Shown here: in pieces, positions 11,259 through 24,800 of the stretch
Numbering within the stretch: position 1 is the stretch's first letter
Layout: each line of letters opens with the position of its first letter
Origin: Jacaranda mimosifolia
Taxonomy: Eukaryota > Streptophyta > Magnoliopsida > Lamiales > Bignoniaceae
DNA length: 64,000 nucleotides
Direction: 5' to 3'
Assembly (NCBI GenBank): GCA_018894105.1
Contig: CM032124.1
Coordinates: forward strand, 39,528,277-39,592,276
Notes under the pieces: generated by a model
What the model saw: only the letters and a program-made list of their open reading frames with translations
What the model was told of the DNA's origin: nothing
The model's database searches: none
Made by a program: the position numbers and the translations under genes

Positions 11259-14200
11259 AACTTCTGATGCTTGAACAATTGACTGTTTTGGTAAAGTGAA
11301 GAAGCTTAACTCTTATGATGAGATTTGAAGGTGATTAAGCTCTTCTGATGAGATTTATATATCTTAGTTACTTGCAAGATGATGTTGGAATCCTATGCAA
11401 GTTGGATCATGTGATGCTTCTTTGACTGTGTCATGTTACAGGTCTGACTTCCAGATTAGTTACAGTTTCAGTGTGGTCATGTGACTGGGCACGTGATTAT
11501 ATTTTAATCCTCTGTTAGCTGACGATATTTATATACTAAGTACTCTATTGCTGCATGTCAGGATTTTATACGATTCAATTTAAAAAAAAAAAGCAGAGCT
11601 TCGTATTTGTCCTAATCTTTTTGAAGTGTTTAAAGTGATAAAAACTGTGGATCTTTACTAGTTGTCTTTGTTTTTGTCATCTACGATGTGCTGCTGTTTG
11701 AATTTAAACTTGGATTTCAAGAATGAACTGTTTCTTTCTGGAATTCTGCACCTTAAAAAAGTTAAGGAAAGACATTAATTTAGTGCTTCCAATGTTTGAA
11801 AGCTAAAAAGGAGTGTAATTTGGTCTTTGTGTGTGTCTTTTTCAAATCATAAGATGCATTATTTAGACTTATTATAATTTGTGTTGCATAATATTTCTTT
11901 CCCACCTACTTTTTGTGCTTTTCATGCTGGTGCAGTCAATGTAGATAGAATCTTCACTTTTTTCTTACATCCTACTTCTTTTGCTTGCTTTTATGGGAAA
12001 ACATAGTACAGCTTTGAATGTTAAAATTTGTAGACATATGGTCAAAAAATTAGACCAAATGTAATTGCCAATCAAAGTGATTCAAGTCTAATATAGAGAT
12101 GTCAAGAGAAGATTTAATTTGGTTGTGATCTTTGCACATATTTGAAGAGTTTTGGTACAAAATATGTGGTGCGCTTTTTTTTTTTTTTTTATTGAAATCA
12201 AGAAAATTAGTCATTAAATGGCTTTAAAAATTTGGTGCAAATCCCATTTATATATCAATAATGTTGAGTGAATAAGCAAATCATGCTAGTTATAGACAAC
12301 TTTCTAGAGTGATTTAGGTCCAACAATCTCTATTTTGTCCAACCAATTAACTCAATTATATTGTGAATTGGGCGTTAATGAATTCTAATAGGTAGCTCTA
12401 GGCAATTATGCTTCTCAATTTGATAAATACATTCTTGAAATTGGGTTGAAATGACAAGCAGTTTTAAATTTAAGGATTTATCGTCTCATAATTACATGTG
12501 AGATTAAGAATCGAACACTGAATACATATGTGCATATGTAAATATATGTAACAAAATCATCTCATGCGCTATCATAATTTTGAATAGAATTTGTAGAAAG
12601 TAGTTAATTTATAAGTTAATATAATATATATATATTAGTATTAAATTAAAATATTCCTACATTCTTTTTTCTTTTTAAATAAATGTTAGTTGTGATGGAA
12701 TCAAGTGATCAATTGGGCCCAATTGTATTATCCTCACATATATAAGCTTGTGATTTGAAGTTTGAATCATTACGAATTCTTGGTATATAAGTAGGTAAAT
12801 AAAAAATATATACATTTTTTATGGACTTAAAAATTAATTGCTAAATTAGTAATTATACTGAAAAAACCATACTGTAAATAAAATATACTAATATATTAAA
12901 TTTGAAACAAAATAAAAACATCTTTCAAGAGATTATTATGTATTATAATGATTAAAAAAGTTGAATTATTGAACTTTTCCTCTACCATTCATTTAAAAAA
13001 GAATAAAGTTGAAAACCCTATTTTGACCAAGGGGAATTATTCAAATTTCAAAGCGAGCTTAGATAATGTTCAACCGAAAACCCATATCTGCCCCTGAATG
13101 CTAATGCGTTTCTCTTCAATATCCATAGGGCTAAAATTGTCTTTTCAGAAACAGTACAGTCCACGCGTCGTATTACAACCATTCATAACCAAAAAGGGAA
13201 AAATGGAAAATTATAATTTAACCCCAAAGATTTCATCTGCTGCACCAAATTCAACGCCTCCGGATTTGTTGAATCATTAAATTCCGTAAATTATTGTTCT
13301 GATATTCTCGGTGATGAAAATATTGCTTGGAATTGAAGTTGGCTTTTGATTTTCGCTCAATAGGTCGTTTGATTTGGCTTTCTCGATCTCTGGTGGGTAT
13401 GTAAGTGTATAAGTGCGTATGTATGTCGGTTTGCTTTTTTCTTTCTTTTTTTCTTTGTTTTTCTTTTTCAATTTTGGTTGGGATTTGAGAATGTGTTGAT
13501 CTGGAAATTATTGATTTGGTTAATTTGCTGATCTGATTGATGATTCGCTCGATTGTACTCTTTTGGGGTTAGATTAATTACGAAATCGCCTTTCCCCCCC
13601 CTCTAATTACGATGATTTGTTATGTTGTTAATCGGAGAGAGAAAAAAGTTTGATGCTGTGCTATTGTGACTGATTCGTGCTTTTTTAATTGCAGAAATAA
13701 TTACATAAGCAATTATGTAAATATGGAGAAAGAAGAGCTCTGAATTCCATTGTATTTAGGAAATTTTTCGGCATATAGCGTTCTATGAGCTAGTTTTTTC
13801 TTTCGCTTATCTCATCCATAAATGTTAAGCCGAAGATGTTGGGATGTTACCATATTCATATTGTTCAGCGACCTTAGGAAATACTGTGTGTGCATATCGA
13901 TTTCTTTTATAACTACTTGTACTATAAAGCTATGCTATTGAGAAACAGTAATAGTTTTGGGAAATATTGATCAGGATGGAAGAGAAGTTAGTCTTTTACA
14001 GACTTATTAGTTATTAGAAAAATATCTAAGTAAATTTTAGGAGGATGCTAAGAAATTTCACGAGTGTCTGGGTAAAAATGTAATAAATACATGCTCTTAC
14101 TGTTAAAAAGTATGAATTAGGAAGGTTGGACCTAATTTCAGCATGCAAACAATGGGCTTGGTCTAGTGAGTGCTTAAGCTAATTTAATGTAAATGATCCA

Positions 14201-14610
14201 GTTCCAATGAATAAGAGCAAGTTGAGTCAAAACAAACGAATAATAGCATAGGTGCTTGGTGTGATTGCAGAAAGTCAAATGCTCCAACCCACGATGAGTT
14301 TTGTGCTACATCAGTTGTGACTAGTTTTTGTTCGTATTTGGACAGACTTTAGAACATTACATGGCTGAAAATTTCTTCTCGTTGGTAAGACTTGTATGTA
14401 ACCATTTGTGAATTGCTATATATGTCTTCTCTGTGGAACTTTCTTCACGTAATTTTGACTTCTTGTTTCATTTTTATGTGTTATTTGAACAAAGTGGAAT
14501 GGCATATTTAGAGACGATTGTCTTTTTGCAGGGAACAACCTAGTTGAGGCAGTGGATAAGATAAGTATCTTCTGAAATCTGTCCTTTGATTGTTGATTGA
14601 ACGCTTAAAA
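11259..14610. other. Intergenic region and 5' leader of the E2 gene
   Basis: From 11259 to about 13050 there is only AT-rich sequence without coding signal. From about 13100 composition changes to a pyrimidine-rich leader. Acceptor-like sites at about 13694 and 14531 suggest one or more 5'-UTR introns upstream of the E2 start codon. The putative transcription start near 13280-13340 is a guess. Confidence 0.4.
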
Positions 14611-17041
14611 ATGGCTGAAAAAGCATGCGTAAAGCGCCTCCAAAAGGAATATAGAGCACTCTGTAAAGTAAGTTGATTTTACTTCTTGAATTTTCAGAAA
14701 ACTCATGTCTTCCTGGTGAACTTCATTTACTAGTTTGTTTTATTCATATTTAGGAACCTGTTTCTAATGTGGTGGCACGTCCTCTGCCAAACGACATCCT
14801 TGAGTGGCGTAAGTTGCTGCTTGCCTAGTCGTTTTATATCATTTTATTGCATGTTTATGATTTTCTTCGTTTGTGTGAATTTCTGCTTGCTTCTCTGCAT
14901 TTGTTGTTTCTGCTTTGTTTGGCTGATTCTTATTTTCCTTTGTTCTGTTTTTCAACATCCAACTACTAGTGCTAGAATCCTGCAGTATATGCTCAGTAAC
15001 TATGTTATCGACTAAATAACACTCCATCTCTGTTCTACTACACATTCGTCTAAGTGGATAGAGACTATTGTGCATCTGTGACTTTTCTATTCGAAGTACT
15101 TTTATATTTTTGGATATGATGCCAATTTTAAGGATTAGATCTGATTCAACATTGGAGTTACATTGTGTGTAGGATATAATCATCCAATACATGGACAGAC
15201 TGAAACTTACGAACTTGCATGTGAAGAAGTGCCCTACTATCTATATATCGACTTGGATTCTGCAAATGTATGATCTTATACCTTGGAACTACCACTGCAA
15301 TAAGCAGAAAGCATATGATGTTATTGTTTGAAATCCCCAATGATAAAATTTTCTGCACAATGCCACAATCCCTGTTGGACCAGCAAATATATGCTCTTTA
15401 CTCTAGTGTATTTGGTCTTGTCTCTAAGGTCACTGACAAATGTGATTGATGGTAACTATTTATTTATTTATTTATTTTAAAAAATATATCATATCTAATG
15501 GTTTCTTCATCTGCTAACAATGATCCTTTTCTGCAACTCTGTGGTCAGATTATGTGTTGGAGGGAAGTCAAGGAACACCCTTTGCAGGTTTCTGTTTCTT
15601 TTATTTGTTAACCTTGAACATATCTGGAGTGAGAACCGCTAGCTCATTAATGGGTGTTGTGTGTTTCTGCACATGGATGAACAATACTTTCAATCCCTAG
15701 AGTTCTTTTTGTTTTCATATTGATGATGATTCTCCTTTCTTTCTCTTTTATCATTCTTGATCATTCAAGGTGGATATTACTATGGAAAGATAAAGTTTCC
15801 ACCAGAATACCCATATAAACCACCAGGGATCAGGTATCTTTTACTTCTCATGAAACATGGCATTTAGAAAGCATCACTTACTTTATTGATGCCATGATCT
15901 GCACATTTATAAGTAGATCGTTTATGTTAAATGTCATTTACCTCCTTTGTAGTATGACTACTCCAAACGGACGCTTTATGACACAAAAGAAGATATGCCT
16001 ATCTATGAGTGATTGTAAGTTTGTTGGGTTTGCATTTGACACATCAACTTCTTGTATTGTCTCAATATTTTTCTTTTGTCACCGGTCACGCTACTTATGT
16101 GGTTTCATTTCCAGTTCATCCAGAGAGTTGGAACCCCATGTGGAGTGTCTCAACGTAAGGGGTTCTCGACTAGGAAAATAAAGCTCTTTCTTATTTTGAC
16201 CAATTTTAGGTTTTCTTGTGCTGATTTTTCCCATTTGCCTGCAGAATACTGACTGGGCTTCTTTCTTTCATGGTGAGTTTCTTTCTAATTTTAGAGTTAA
16301 TTAATTGGTTTGACTTTATATTTTCCATTTAGAGTCGCACACTTTATATTAATGCAGGCAATAGTTTCCCTACTCAAAAGTTCAGCTAAATTGAGATTAT
16401 AGGTTATCACATAACAATCCAGTGATCCTTCTGGTCAATTGTGTTTCAGATGGACAATAGTCCTACCACCGGCAGCGTCTCAACCACAGAAGAAGAGAAA
16501 CAGAAGCTTGCAAAGGCTTCTCTGGCTTTTAATTGTAAAAAGTAAGTTTTACAAACCTATTGCCCTTTTCTTCATATGTCAGTCTGTATAGGAGGATTGC
16601 TTGAGATGCCTTTCATTTTGATTATGATAATAACAATTTAGTGAAATATTCATTGTTCAAGCACACATTAAGTGCTCTAGTAAATTCAGTTGCTTTTGAA
16701 TGATGGACAACTACTTTTGCCTATTGTGGATATGCCGCTCAAACTTTTCCTTTGTTCACAACAGCCCAACCTTTAGGAAACTATTTCCAGAGTATGTAGA
16801 GAAATATGAAGAACAGCTAGCAGCTGAGCAATCTGCAGATCAAGCAGCACAAGAATCTATCCAGGATGAAAATTCTGGGCCCACATTAAAGAAAAGGGGA
16901 GCTAAGGAGGAGCCAAGAAATGCAGAAGCCCCAAAAGTGTTAAATAACCAGCAGAGACGGCGGTCTTTCCCTACCTGGTTATTATTGTTGCTTGCTTTTA
17001 TTTTCGCAGCTGTGATGGCCCTGCCTCTGCTTCAAATTTGA
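14611..17041 (+). CDS. UBC34: Tail-anchored ubiquitin-conjugating enzyme E2 (UBC33/34, UBE2J type)
   Basis: Nine exons join in frame to 237 residues: 14611-14667, 14754-14808, 15549-15587, 15770-15833, 15953-16014, 16115-16154, 16245-16272, 16450-16541, 16765-17041. The UBC fold covers roughly 1-150. The catalytic cysteine is Cys87 in KKICLSMSD. The usual HPN motif is replaced by TPN at 75-77 followed by GRF, which is characteristic of the UBE2J/Ubc6 group. A charged linker leads to one C-terminal hydrophobic segment, about 217-237, right at the end: a tail anchor for the ER membrane. By family, such E2s pass ubiquitin to ER-associated degradation ligases. Length equals Arabidopsis UBC34 as I recall it; UBC33 is the alternative name. 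Confidence 0.92.
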
Positions 17042-19314
17042 TACATACCCGTCAAAGAAATGGAGCTCTAAGTGTGCTTAGATGGAAATTTAACAATCTT
17101 GAATCATGTCGCAATCTATTAAATTACTTGATGTACTAGAATTCTTATGCACCAAACCGGACTTGTATAGTAGTCGTGCCAATGGAGAAATCTGTTTGAT
17201 ATCCATCTTATATCATCTCCCAGATCCCGATATTTCGATTCTGTTACATTAACTGGTGCAGAGTCCAAGTCTTGATTCATGGGATATATTCTATAGTTCT
17301 TGCAGGTTAGGTTTTACAAATGTTCTGTTTTGGGGGCTATAGAGAGTTCCATGTTAGTACAAATAAACAGGCATTTTACAACCTGGGACCTTAAGATGGA
17401 CATTGACAGGCTTCAACCTCAGCTGAACAACAAATTGGCCTGTGTCTGTGGAACCCCCGACAAAACCATACTCTCATCTTCCATATCTTTTTATATCTGG
17501 TTACTTAATTTTAGTATCCTGACAATTGACGTGTAAATATATTATGCATTCGTTTTCTCTGAAGACAAAATCGTACCATCTTCCCTGATTCTCTCATATC
17601 TGTTTGTACTTTGGATTCTGTCGTTTAAAGAAGCTCAGCTTTTACTGCTCTAGCTAAGGTAATTCATTTCTAAAGGATTTGAGGGGAAGGGAGGGGAGGG
17701 GAATCATAATCCACCGGATTATTGTACTAATAAAAGTAGATGGGTATCTAATGTTTGGAATTTTTTGAGGAAGGGTCTATTGAACGCGTTGAATAGTTGG
17801 GGGCATTAGTTTTGTTTCCAATTCCAACGCATGAAAATCTGGGACATGTCTATTGTCTACCCTGATTTTCTGGATCTGTTGTTAACCACTCAGATTATAA
17901 TCGAATTTATAATGCCGAGCTACCTGTGGTCCAGTTATACGAGTCTCCCACATAATATGGGAGGTCAGGAGTTTGAGTCCGAACAGATTCTTGATATGCG
18001 TGTGTATAAATAAAAATATAATCGAATTTGTAATTCTTAATATCTTTGGATATGTTTTAATAAGAATAATTTAAATTTTTTTATAATTAATAATAACTGT
18101 TGAGTTTGAACGAAAATATTTCACCTAGAAGGTGAATGTTTTGTTCTTGAATGAATTATTTTCATATTCGATAAGAAATATCATTACGGATTTTCATTCA
18201 ATTGAAATGTGTAATATTAAGTAGGATAAAATTAGTATATTCAACCTACTAACTCAAAATAACTTAAGTCGCCAATTAGTCTAATAACATTGTGTAGCTA
18301 TGAGGTTTAAATTTTGAACATTAATGAACTATTGATGAAAATATACTAATCTAAAATAAATAAAACCTTATCATATTATTTATGTACAATTCAGGCTTCA
18401 AATTAATCACAAAATAAGCATAATAATAAATAACTTAAAATAGACTCACTCTTGCCAACTTGTCATTTTCCTTAATTTGGTGCATAATTTTCATCATGAT
18501 GATTGTATTGAGATAAACTAATTTGATATATACTTTTTCAAAGAATTTTTTTTTTCAAAAAAAAAAAAAAAGAAGAAGAAGAAGAAAAGGAGAAAAAGCT
18601 CATGGGAGCCTCCTAAACATGCGGCGTGAAAGACTTGGCAATGACATAGACAGACATAATAATGACAAAAAATTAGTTGGGGTTGCACTTAACTTGCTTT
18701 ACTAAACATAATCTTTAGCATAAAACTTTAGAATAACTCAAACTTACTTAGTTGCTACCTACTAATGACCACTTCTTGACCTGATTTCTTCATGATTCCA
18801 TATCTGAAAAGCTGAACCAGAGAAGGGCATTCTTCTAATTCTTTGGAGTTTCATTCCAAGGTAAAACCACCAAAAAAAAAAAAAAAAAAAAAGAAAAAGA
18901 AAAAGAAAAAGGAAAAACAGTTCTGTTTCTTAGTATTTTGTCCTTAACAGGACCATAATATTCGTTTTGTTGCATTCATACACACATTTGATTTGATGTG
19001 AAAGTTTGATAATGCTTTTTCTTGAATCTCTGTTGTGTGTGTGTGTGTGTTCTTTTTCTTGTTTATTTGGGTTATTTTCATTTTCTGCATTAACTTTTTA
19101 TAACAACAACTTGTCTACAACATGTCCCTTTTCTAAGCAATTGTTAAGAGGTAGCTTTCATTACCCACCCAACTGCCAAAAGTTACCATAAATTCCACTA
19201 TGTCATGAGAAGTTATCTGGTTAGTTTGCCTTTACATTTTCAAAGGGAACCCCACTGTAAAGATCACTTTATTATGTTATTTTCTCCCTCTGCAGAGTCA
19301 AGAACACCTGTGAG
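17042..19314. other. 3' UTR of the E2 gene, then intergenic sequence
   Basis: The first 500 bases are probably transcribed 3' UTR. The rest is AT-rich and without a gene. It contains a SINE-like fragment at 17930-18015, a GAA-rich tract near 18570-18595, a long A tract at about 18870-18892 followed by AAAAAG repeats, and a short TG repeat near 19034-19049. Confidence 0.45.
17930..18015 (+). repeat. SINE-like dispersed repeat, copy 1
   Basis: CCCACATAATATGGGAGGTCAGGAGTTTGAGTCC is followed by GATATGCGTGTGTATAAAT (described here in two parts). The same order of motifs is found reversed at 40975-41085 and 57000-57130. The GAGTTTGAGTCC part resembles a polymerase III B box, hence SINE-like. No target-site duplication was identified. 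Confidence 0.5.
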
Positions 19315-19473
19315 GTAGGTAAGAGTGAGTGACTATGGATTCTTTTTGTCAACTTTTCAGTTGTACCAGGGGAAAGTTGGAGTTTTGATCAGAAACTTTG
19401 CCAAGAACTAAAGGTTTTTGTTGATTTTTTCTATTTGATTTACTATATGGCGTTTCTTGTTTATTCTTTGCAG
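19315..19473 (+). other. Probable 5'-UTR intron of the 19480 gene
   Basis: CTGTGAG|GTAGGTAAG at 19315 is a good donor and TTCTTTGCAG ending at 19473 a good acceptor, six bases ahead of the start codon. An intron just before the ATG also occurs in other genes of this window. Confidence 0.6.
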
Positions 19474-19479
19474 GCAAGG

Positions 19480-20094
19480 ATGAACAAACCTGCAACCCTC
19501 TCGAGCTATGAAACTACTGCAGATTATTGCGGCTATGAGTTTGATTATCAGGCAGATTTCACACAGGTTTGTGTTCTAGCATGTGGGAACTTGTTCTCAT
19601 TCTGTTATATTGTTTCGGATGCAGATGATTTCTGTATCTTGACTAAATGATCGAAAGTAGAGTTTCTCAGTTGTTGCTTCTTGTTCCAGTTCTTGGAAGA
19701 AGCAAGAAAGAAAGCATCTCAGGGAACTTTGAAAACGGAACATCTCCAAGCACCAGAAAAGAAAGAGTTGGATTGGGAGAAAAAGAACAGGAAATCATGG
19801 AAAACTTCATTATTTTCTTGGTTTAAAACTGACAAGATAAGTAAATCAACCAAGCAAGAAACGAAGGGCAACACTGGTTCTAAGCCAAGGGGTGGACATT
19901 TTTCGGGTCCAGTCCAGGGAACTGCAGGTGGCATTAAAACTAGCAGAGCCCAGAAGGCAGCATCCGGCCCCCTGACAGGTCTTTTCAGTTCAACAAGAAG
20001 AGCAGAAGAACACGAGGTGCCCTATATGTGTCTTGGCCAGCTTAATAGACCTCAGAAGGTTCATTCTTATGGACCTGTTTACTTGGTGACATAG
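19480..20094 (+). CDS. Plant-specific protein of unknown function
   Basis: Two exons, 19480-19566 and 19690-20094, join in phase 0 to 163 residues. The start is chosen because it follows a 5'-UTR acceptor and opens a continuous frame. The acidic, aromatic N-terminus (YCGYEFDYQADFTQFLEEAR) is followed by a very basic section with KSWKTSLFSWFK, then a Gly/Ser/Lys-rich low-complexity stretch. The C-terminus, PYMCLGQLNRPQKVHSYGP then VYLVT, looks conserved; I have a vague memory of similar plant proteins ending this way but cannot name a domain. There is no signal peptide or membrane segment. Function is unknown. Confidence 0.75.
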
Positions 20095-20954
20095 CAAAAC
20101 AAATCAGACTAGCAGATCTTTAATGTCCTTTTAACACATTTAAGATAGCATGATTGATGAATGTCGGCCGGATGAAGTGTAAAAATCCTTGTCTTGGTGA
20201 GTTTAAGGCAGCTACTAGATATTATTTGGCCATATTTTTAAACCACATAATGTGCTTGCAGTTGGCTTATCATGGGATCCAACATTGATTGCACTTGTAT
20301 CATGAAGTACAATGAAAAAGAAAATTTTTTCTCAGCCATAATGCTTGGATATTTCTACTTGGGAGACCATTGTTTTCTGAGCAAATCATATTAAGCACAA
20401 ACAAGAAAAGAAAAGGGCTAAATTGGAAATGCAAAGTTGCCAAACAACCACAATTTCTGAAGAAACATATGTGTTTTCATTGTCACAGCTTGGCAATACA
20501 TAATAGCTACTATATTGACAAATTTTACCAAATAACTCTCCTGTGAGAGAAGATGGAAACATTTCCTTTCTCAAACAGAGAAGCAAATCTATATTTATAC
20601 AATAAAACAGCAATTCAATTCTGATGCTGTATGAAATAACTAGGTTTCCTAAAACACAAAACAACCTTACAAGCTTCTGTCTGAAACAGAAGTCAGAAGA
20701 TAAGATATCTTTCGTCTTCTTCAAGAATCAAAGAACGTTGAACAAATAAATGCATAGCTCCAAGCCCACCATAGTGGAGGTTCCCTTTTCCACCATGAAT
20801 AGAGCCAAATCTTGTAAGAGTTCATCAAAACCAAATGGCTAAAGTGACAAAATTCATTAATTCTGATGGCCGAGGAAATCTAGTAACTCAATCCTTCGAA
20901 TCCAATCAATGCATACAGTTGGTAACAAAACAAGTTCACAGAAATGCAAAGAAA
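20095..20954. other. Convergent 3' regions, no gene seen
   Basis: This spacer lies between the plus-strand unknown gene and the minus-strand ATL gene and should contain both 3' UTRs. AATGAAAAAG near 20311 is a weak polyadenylation candidate. The 112-codon minus frame at 20386-20724 has no recognisable features. Confidence 0.4.
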
Positions 20955-21848
20955 TCAACTTTGGCTTCTACCTCCTTGTTCAAGATCCAAAATTCTTGGA
21001 CTAGAAGGGTTAATCCTTCTATTACCACTCAAAAGCCTCTTCAATGACCTGAGCCTAGTGGGCACCGGAGATTTCTGATCCTCCTCCTCATTGATCTGTC
21101 TTGGAATATCAATCATCAATATCCCATCTGTCCGACTGCTCGTAGATGCCATCGATGAGGATGATGAACCTGATGGCTCTGCAGTAGCATCGCCTTGATG
21201 ATTTTCCTCTACACAAGGGCCAAAAGTGCTGACTTGAGTCTCATTTCCCCAAATCAACACATTGGTTGGAAAATTAGGAGCCTCTGTTGGAAAAGCATTA
21301 ACACCTGAATTGTCAGCCATTGGGGCTTGAAGCATAGTCTCCAATGTTGAGTCACCACCAGAATTTGCTTGATCCTGATTGGCCACAGGGTTTCTACATA
21401 GAGGGCAAGTAGAATGTGATTGAAACCACATATCAATGCAATCCACATGGAATCCATGATTGCATTTGGGCAAAAGCCTGGCCTTTTCACCTTCAGAAAC
21501 CTCACACAAACACACTGCACATTCCAATCCATCTTTGAACTCTTTAAGATCAAAAACTACAACAGGTATGGTTTTGAGGACTGAAGGGTCCAGGCCACGG
21601 CGCAAGGCGGATACAACGGGTATTTCTTGATGGCCAGCTGCGAAATCAAAGCGGCGCCTCCGCCTGTTCGCAGTGGTTGTGTGGTTTTCTTGGCGGCGGT
21701 ACCAGAACCATTTGGCATATAGATGAAGGCAAAAGACAAAGACAACAACAAAGAAGAGAAGGACAATTGCCACCACCATTATCTTCCCTGTGAGCTCAAT
21801 CACTCCTGTATCTCCTAATTTTTGGCTCCTATCTGATGAGTCTCCCAT
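20955..21848 (-). CDS. ATL60: RING-H2 E3 ubiquitin ligase of the ATL family (ATL60/ATL3-like)
   Basis: An intronless frame of 297 residues, as is usual for ATL genes. One N-terminal membrane segment covers about 22-44 (MVVAIVLLFFVVVFVFCLHL). The ATL-specific GLD motif sits at 85-87 in RRGLDPSVLKTIPVVVF. The RING-H2 finger uses Cys110, Cys113, Cys129, His131, His134, Cys137, Cys148 and Cys151 with spacing X2-X15-X1-X2-X2-X10-X2, exactly the ATL pattern, including Trp141 and the Pro before the last Cys. The C-terminal third is serine-rich and disordered. It should transfer ubiquitin at an endomembrane or the plasma membrane; the substrate is unknown. ATL60 is preferred over ATL3 because of the conserved gene neighbourhood. 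Confidence 0.9.
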   Translation of the reverse strand: MGDSSDRSQKLGDTGVIELTGKIMVVAIVLLFFVVVFVFCLHLYAKWFWYRRQENHTTTANRRRRRFDFAAGHQEIPVVSALRRGLDPSVLKTIPVVVFDLKEFKDGLECAVCLCEVSEGEKARLLPKCNHGFHVDCIDMWFQSHSTCPLCRNPVANQDQANSGGDSTLETMLQAPMADNSGVNAFPTEAPNFPTNVLIWGNETQVSTFGPCVEENHQGDATAEPSGSSSSSMASTSSRTDGILMIDIPRQINEEEDQKSPVPTRLRSLKRLLSGNRRINPSSPRILDLEQGGRSQS

Positions 21849-24800
21849 TTTCTCAGATCACAATAACCTCTTAGCAAAAAGACTAGATTTTTATTGCCTG
21901 GTTCAAGAAAATCTTGACTTCTCAAAACAGAACCGAAATGGGATTTCTTCAAGAACAGAAAAATATATTTAAGGTAGCTACCAAAAAATGCAATCTTGAA
22001 CAGGCCAGCAAAATATTACAGGAACTAGATATATTTAAAGCAAAAACCAAGACAAGATTTTGTAGTGAAATTTCAGAATTTCACAAGACTATGGAGTGCA
22101 CTGTGCATCCCCGCGTCCAGGGCATGTGGGAGATTTCTTACAACTTTCTGATTCTTGAAATTCTGAGAAAAATCTTGAGGTTTTAAGCAAAACCCAAGAA
22201 AGGATATATCTTTCTCCGGCCCAGAACATTCATGAGAAACTCATGAGGAAAAAGGGAGGAAGCAAAAGAGAAGATGAACATCAAGTTTGAATTCCAATTA
22301 TCCAATTGGAAAAAAATAGTTACATATATATGTAAAGAAGTTCCAGGAAAAAGAAGAAGTTGGTGACGTATTGGTCCAAGACTGGGACCTGAGAAAGTGA
22401 CCCTCAAATGGAGAAATGCAAGAGAGCAGTCAGCGCAGAAATGAGGGGGTAATGAAGTTCACACGGCGGCGTTTTGAATTGGGAGAGATCAAATCAACTT
22501 GGCTTGCAAGCCATGGAGACTTCTCAATTGACTAGTACTATGGTGGCTTTGATTTTAGATTGGATCGAGAGAATGGCAACTACCTTAGACCCTAATTTTG
22601 ATCAACTTTTTTTGACCATAATAAGAACAAAAATTTGGTGTATCTTTTCTTTTTCTTTTTTCATTTTTTGGGTATAGTGTTTGAGATGAAAAATGACAAT
22701 TATGAAATTATTTGTGGATATAACTTTTAATTAATTTTTGTGTTAATTGCAGTCACTCCCAACCGTTGTCGATGTTCAATTCCATTGGAAATGAGCAAAT
22801 GTGGTATTTGAGAACATTTTAATTAATTTAAGTGATAAAAATGCACATCAACAACGATTGGGAGCAATGTGCAAAGGAGATCATAAGTTATGGGTGACTG
22901 CAATTAACCCTTAATCTTTCTCATGTTAAGAAAAGTGGAATCTGATAACATGTTTCAATCTTTTGTGTCCTCAATGGTAAATGCTTTCAAAATTATGTTC
23001 AACATTTCAATTGATCTTATTCTTTTTCGAAGAATGCATAACTGTATGAATAAATTAATGTTAACTAATTTAAAGTAAATTAATAGAATTAATTCAATAT
23101 ACATGTAGCAGTTAAGTTCAGTATAAGCATTCAATTTAATCGAAATAAATTCTAAATATTAGATATGATTTTAGAATAGTAATAACAATATCCTACTCTC
23201 AAATGAATACTCATTAATAAAGAATGTAAGAGTAATTATATTTTCCAAAATTGAATAATACAAGAGTTGGGCCAAGCTCCCTTGATAGTTTTTTTCCCCC
23301 TCATTTTTTAGGCATACTAGTAACTTGACATTTATTTTGTACCAAAATTTGACAAAATAATGTACTAAGTCTAAATTTTGTACTAATTTTGGGAGAAATA
23401 AAGAGTGCAATGTTTCAAAAAATGGGGCCAACAATATTTATTGCTTGGGTTTGTAGTCAAGTCTTTAAATGCCCTTTGGACTTGGCATGTGAAAGAAAGT
23501 GACAATAATTCAATTCCCACAAATCATTATTATGCTTTTGAAAACTCAATTCATTTCTTGAAAATTTTTGGCTTTTACTTGCTTTTATAGTAATTTTAAT
23601 AATTTATAGTAATTAATTACTCAAAGATTTTGGTGAAAGATTGCAAATAAATGAAATATTGCTTCTTTCTTTTGTTGGTTAAAAAAAATGTTTAAACTTT
23701 TTATCAATAATTATTTTATCTTTTATTTTGTTATACATAAATGTCAAATGTATTAAATATTTTTTTAAAAAATCAAATTAATATTTATACAAATAAATAT
23801 AAACATCATTTTACAAAATTGACCTCTTAGGTCTTTTATTTTTTTAGGTCTTTTACTTATCTTTTACAAATAAATATAAACTCAAAGTCTTTTCCATCAC
23901 TAAATAAATATCCATAGTCTTAAGTCAATATATGATTTTTGAGGGGGGAAAAATGAAGCTTCTTGGATTCATCCAACCCAATCCTAAATGAATTTAAATT
24001 AAAAATTATATATCATATTAGATTGAACTCAACTTTTTTTCAATTTTTTTATATATATCAATTAATTGATCAGTGTTGCAAGTGCCTTCTCGACTTGCAT
24101 TTAGCTCAATTAAAATTTATTCCGAATTTGATTTTTTAATTATCGAAAGAAACTCAAATATTATTTCAAATATAATAAAACCTATATAAAGAAATAAAAC
24201 ATATATATAAACAAATAATTTTTTGAATTTGTATCCTCAAATAACTTGAAACTTAATAGAATAAATTAAAATAAAAGATTCCACTCACAAAGAATCATTA
24301 AAAAAATTTATTCAAAACATTTATAATTGAAATTCTCATTATGAACATGAAGAAGGGTTCCAAATTTTGTTGTAGAAAAACATGGCAACAATAATTTGTA
24401 CTCTTGTCTCCAATTCTTCAACTATTTATCCTCTTTTCCCCCATACTTTTAGGTTACCAAAATTTCAAAAGTTTCAACCTAATTAATTTGTCCACCGAAA
24501 GAAATATTCTTCCCCAAATTGAGGTAGGGCAAAAAAAGGGGGAAAAAGTCAAAAGTGAGCAAAATCTAGCAATTCTTGGAAATTATTAATCCTCATTAGG
24601 ACAAAATGATTAATTTGAAATGATCTTCCCTCCTAACTAATCATAATCATCCCCCTCCCCTCTCTTTTGTTTGATTATGGCTTATAGTTTAAAATATGTT
24701 TAAGTGGGCAAAATCTATCAACTTATAGACTTGGTATGGGACAAGATCTATGTTTAATTATGGTGCTAATCCATGTGAATCACAATATAATAATGTAGAA

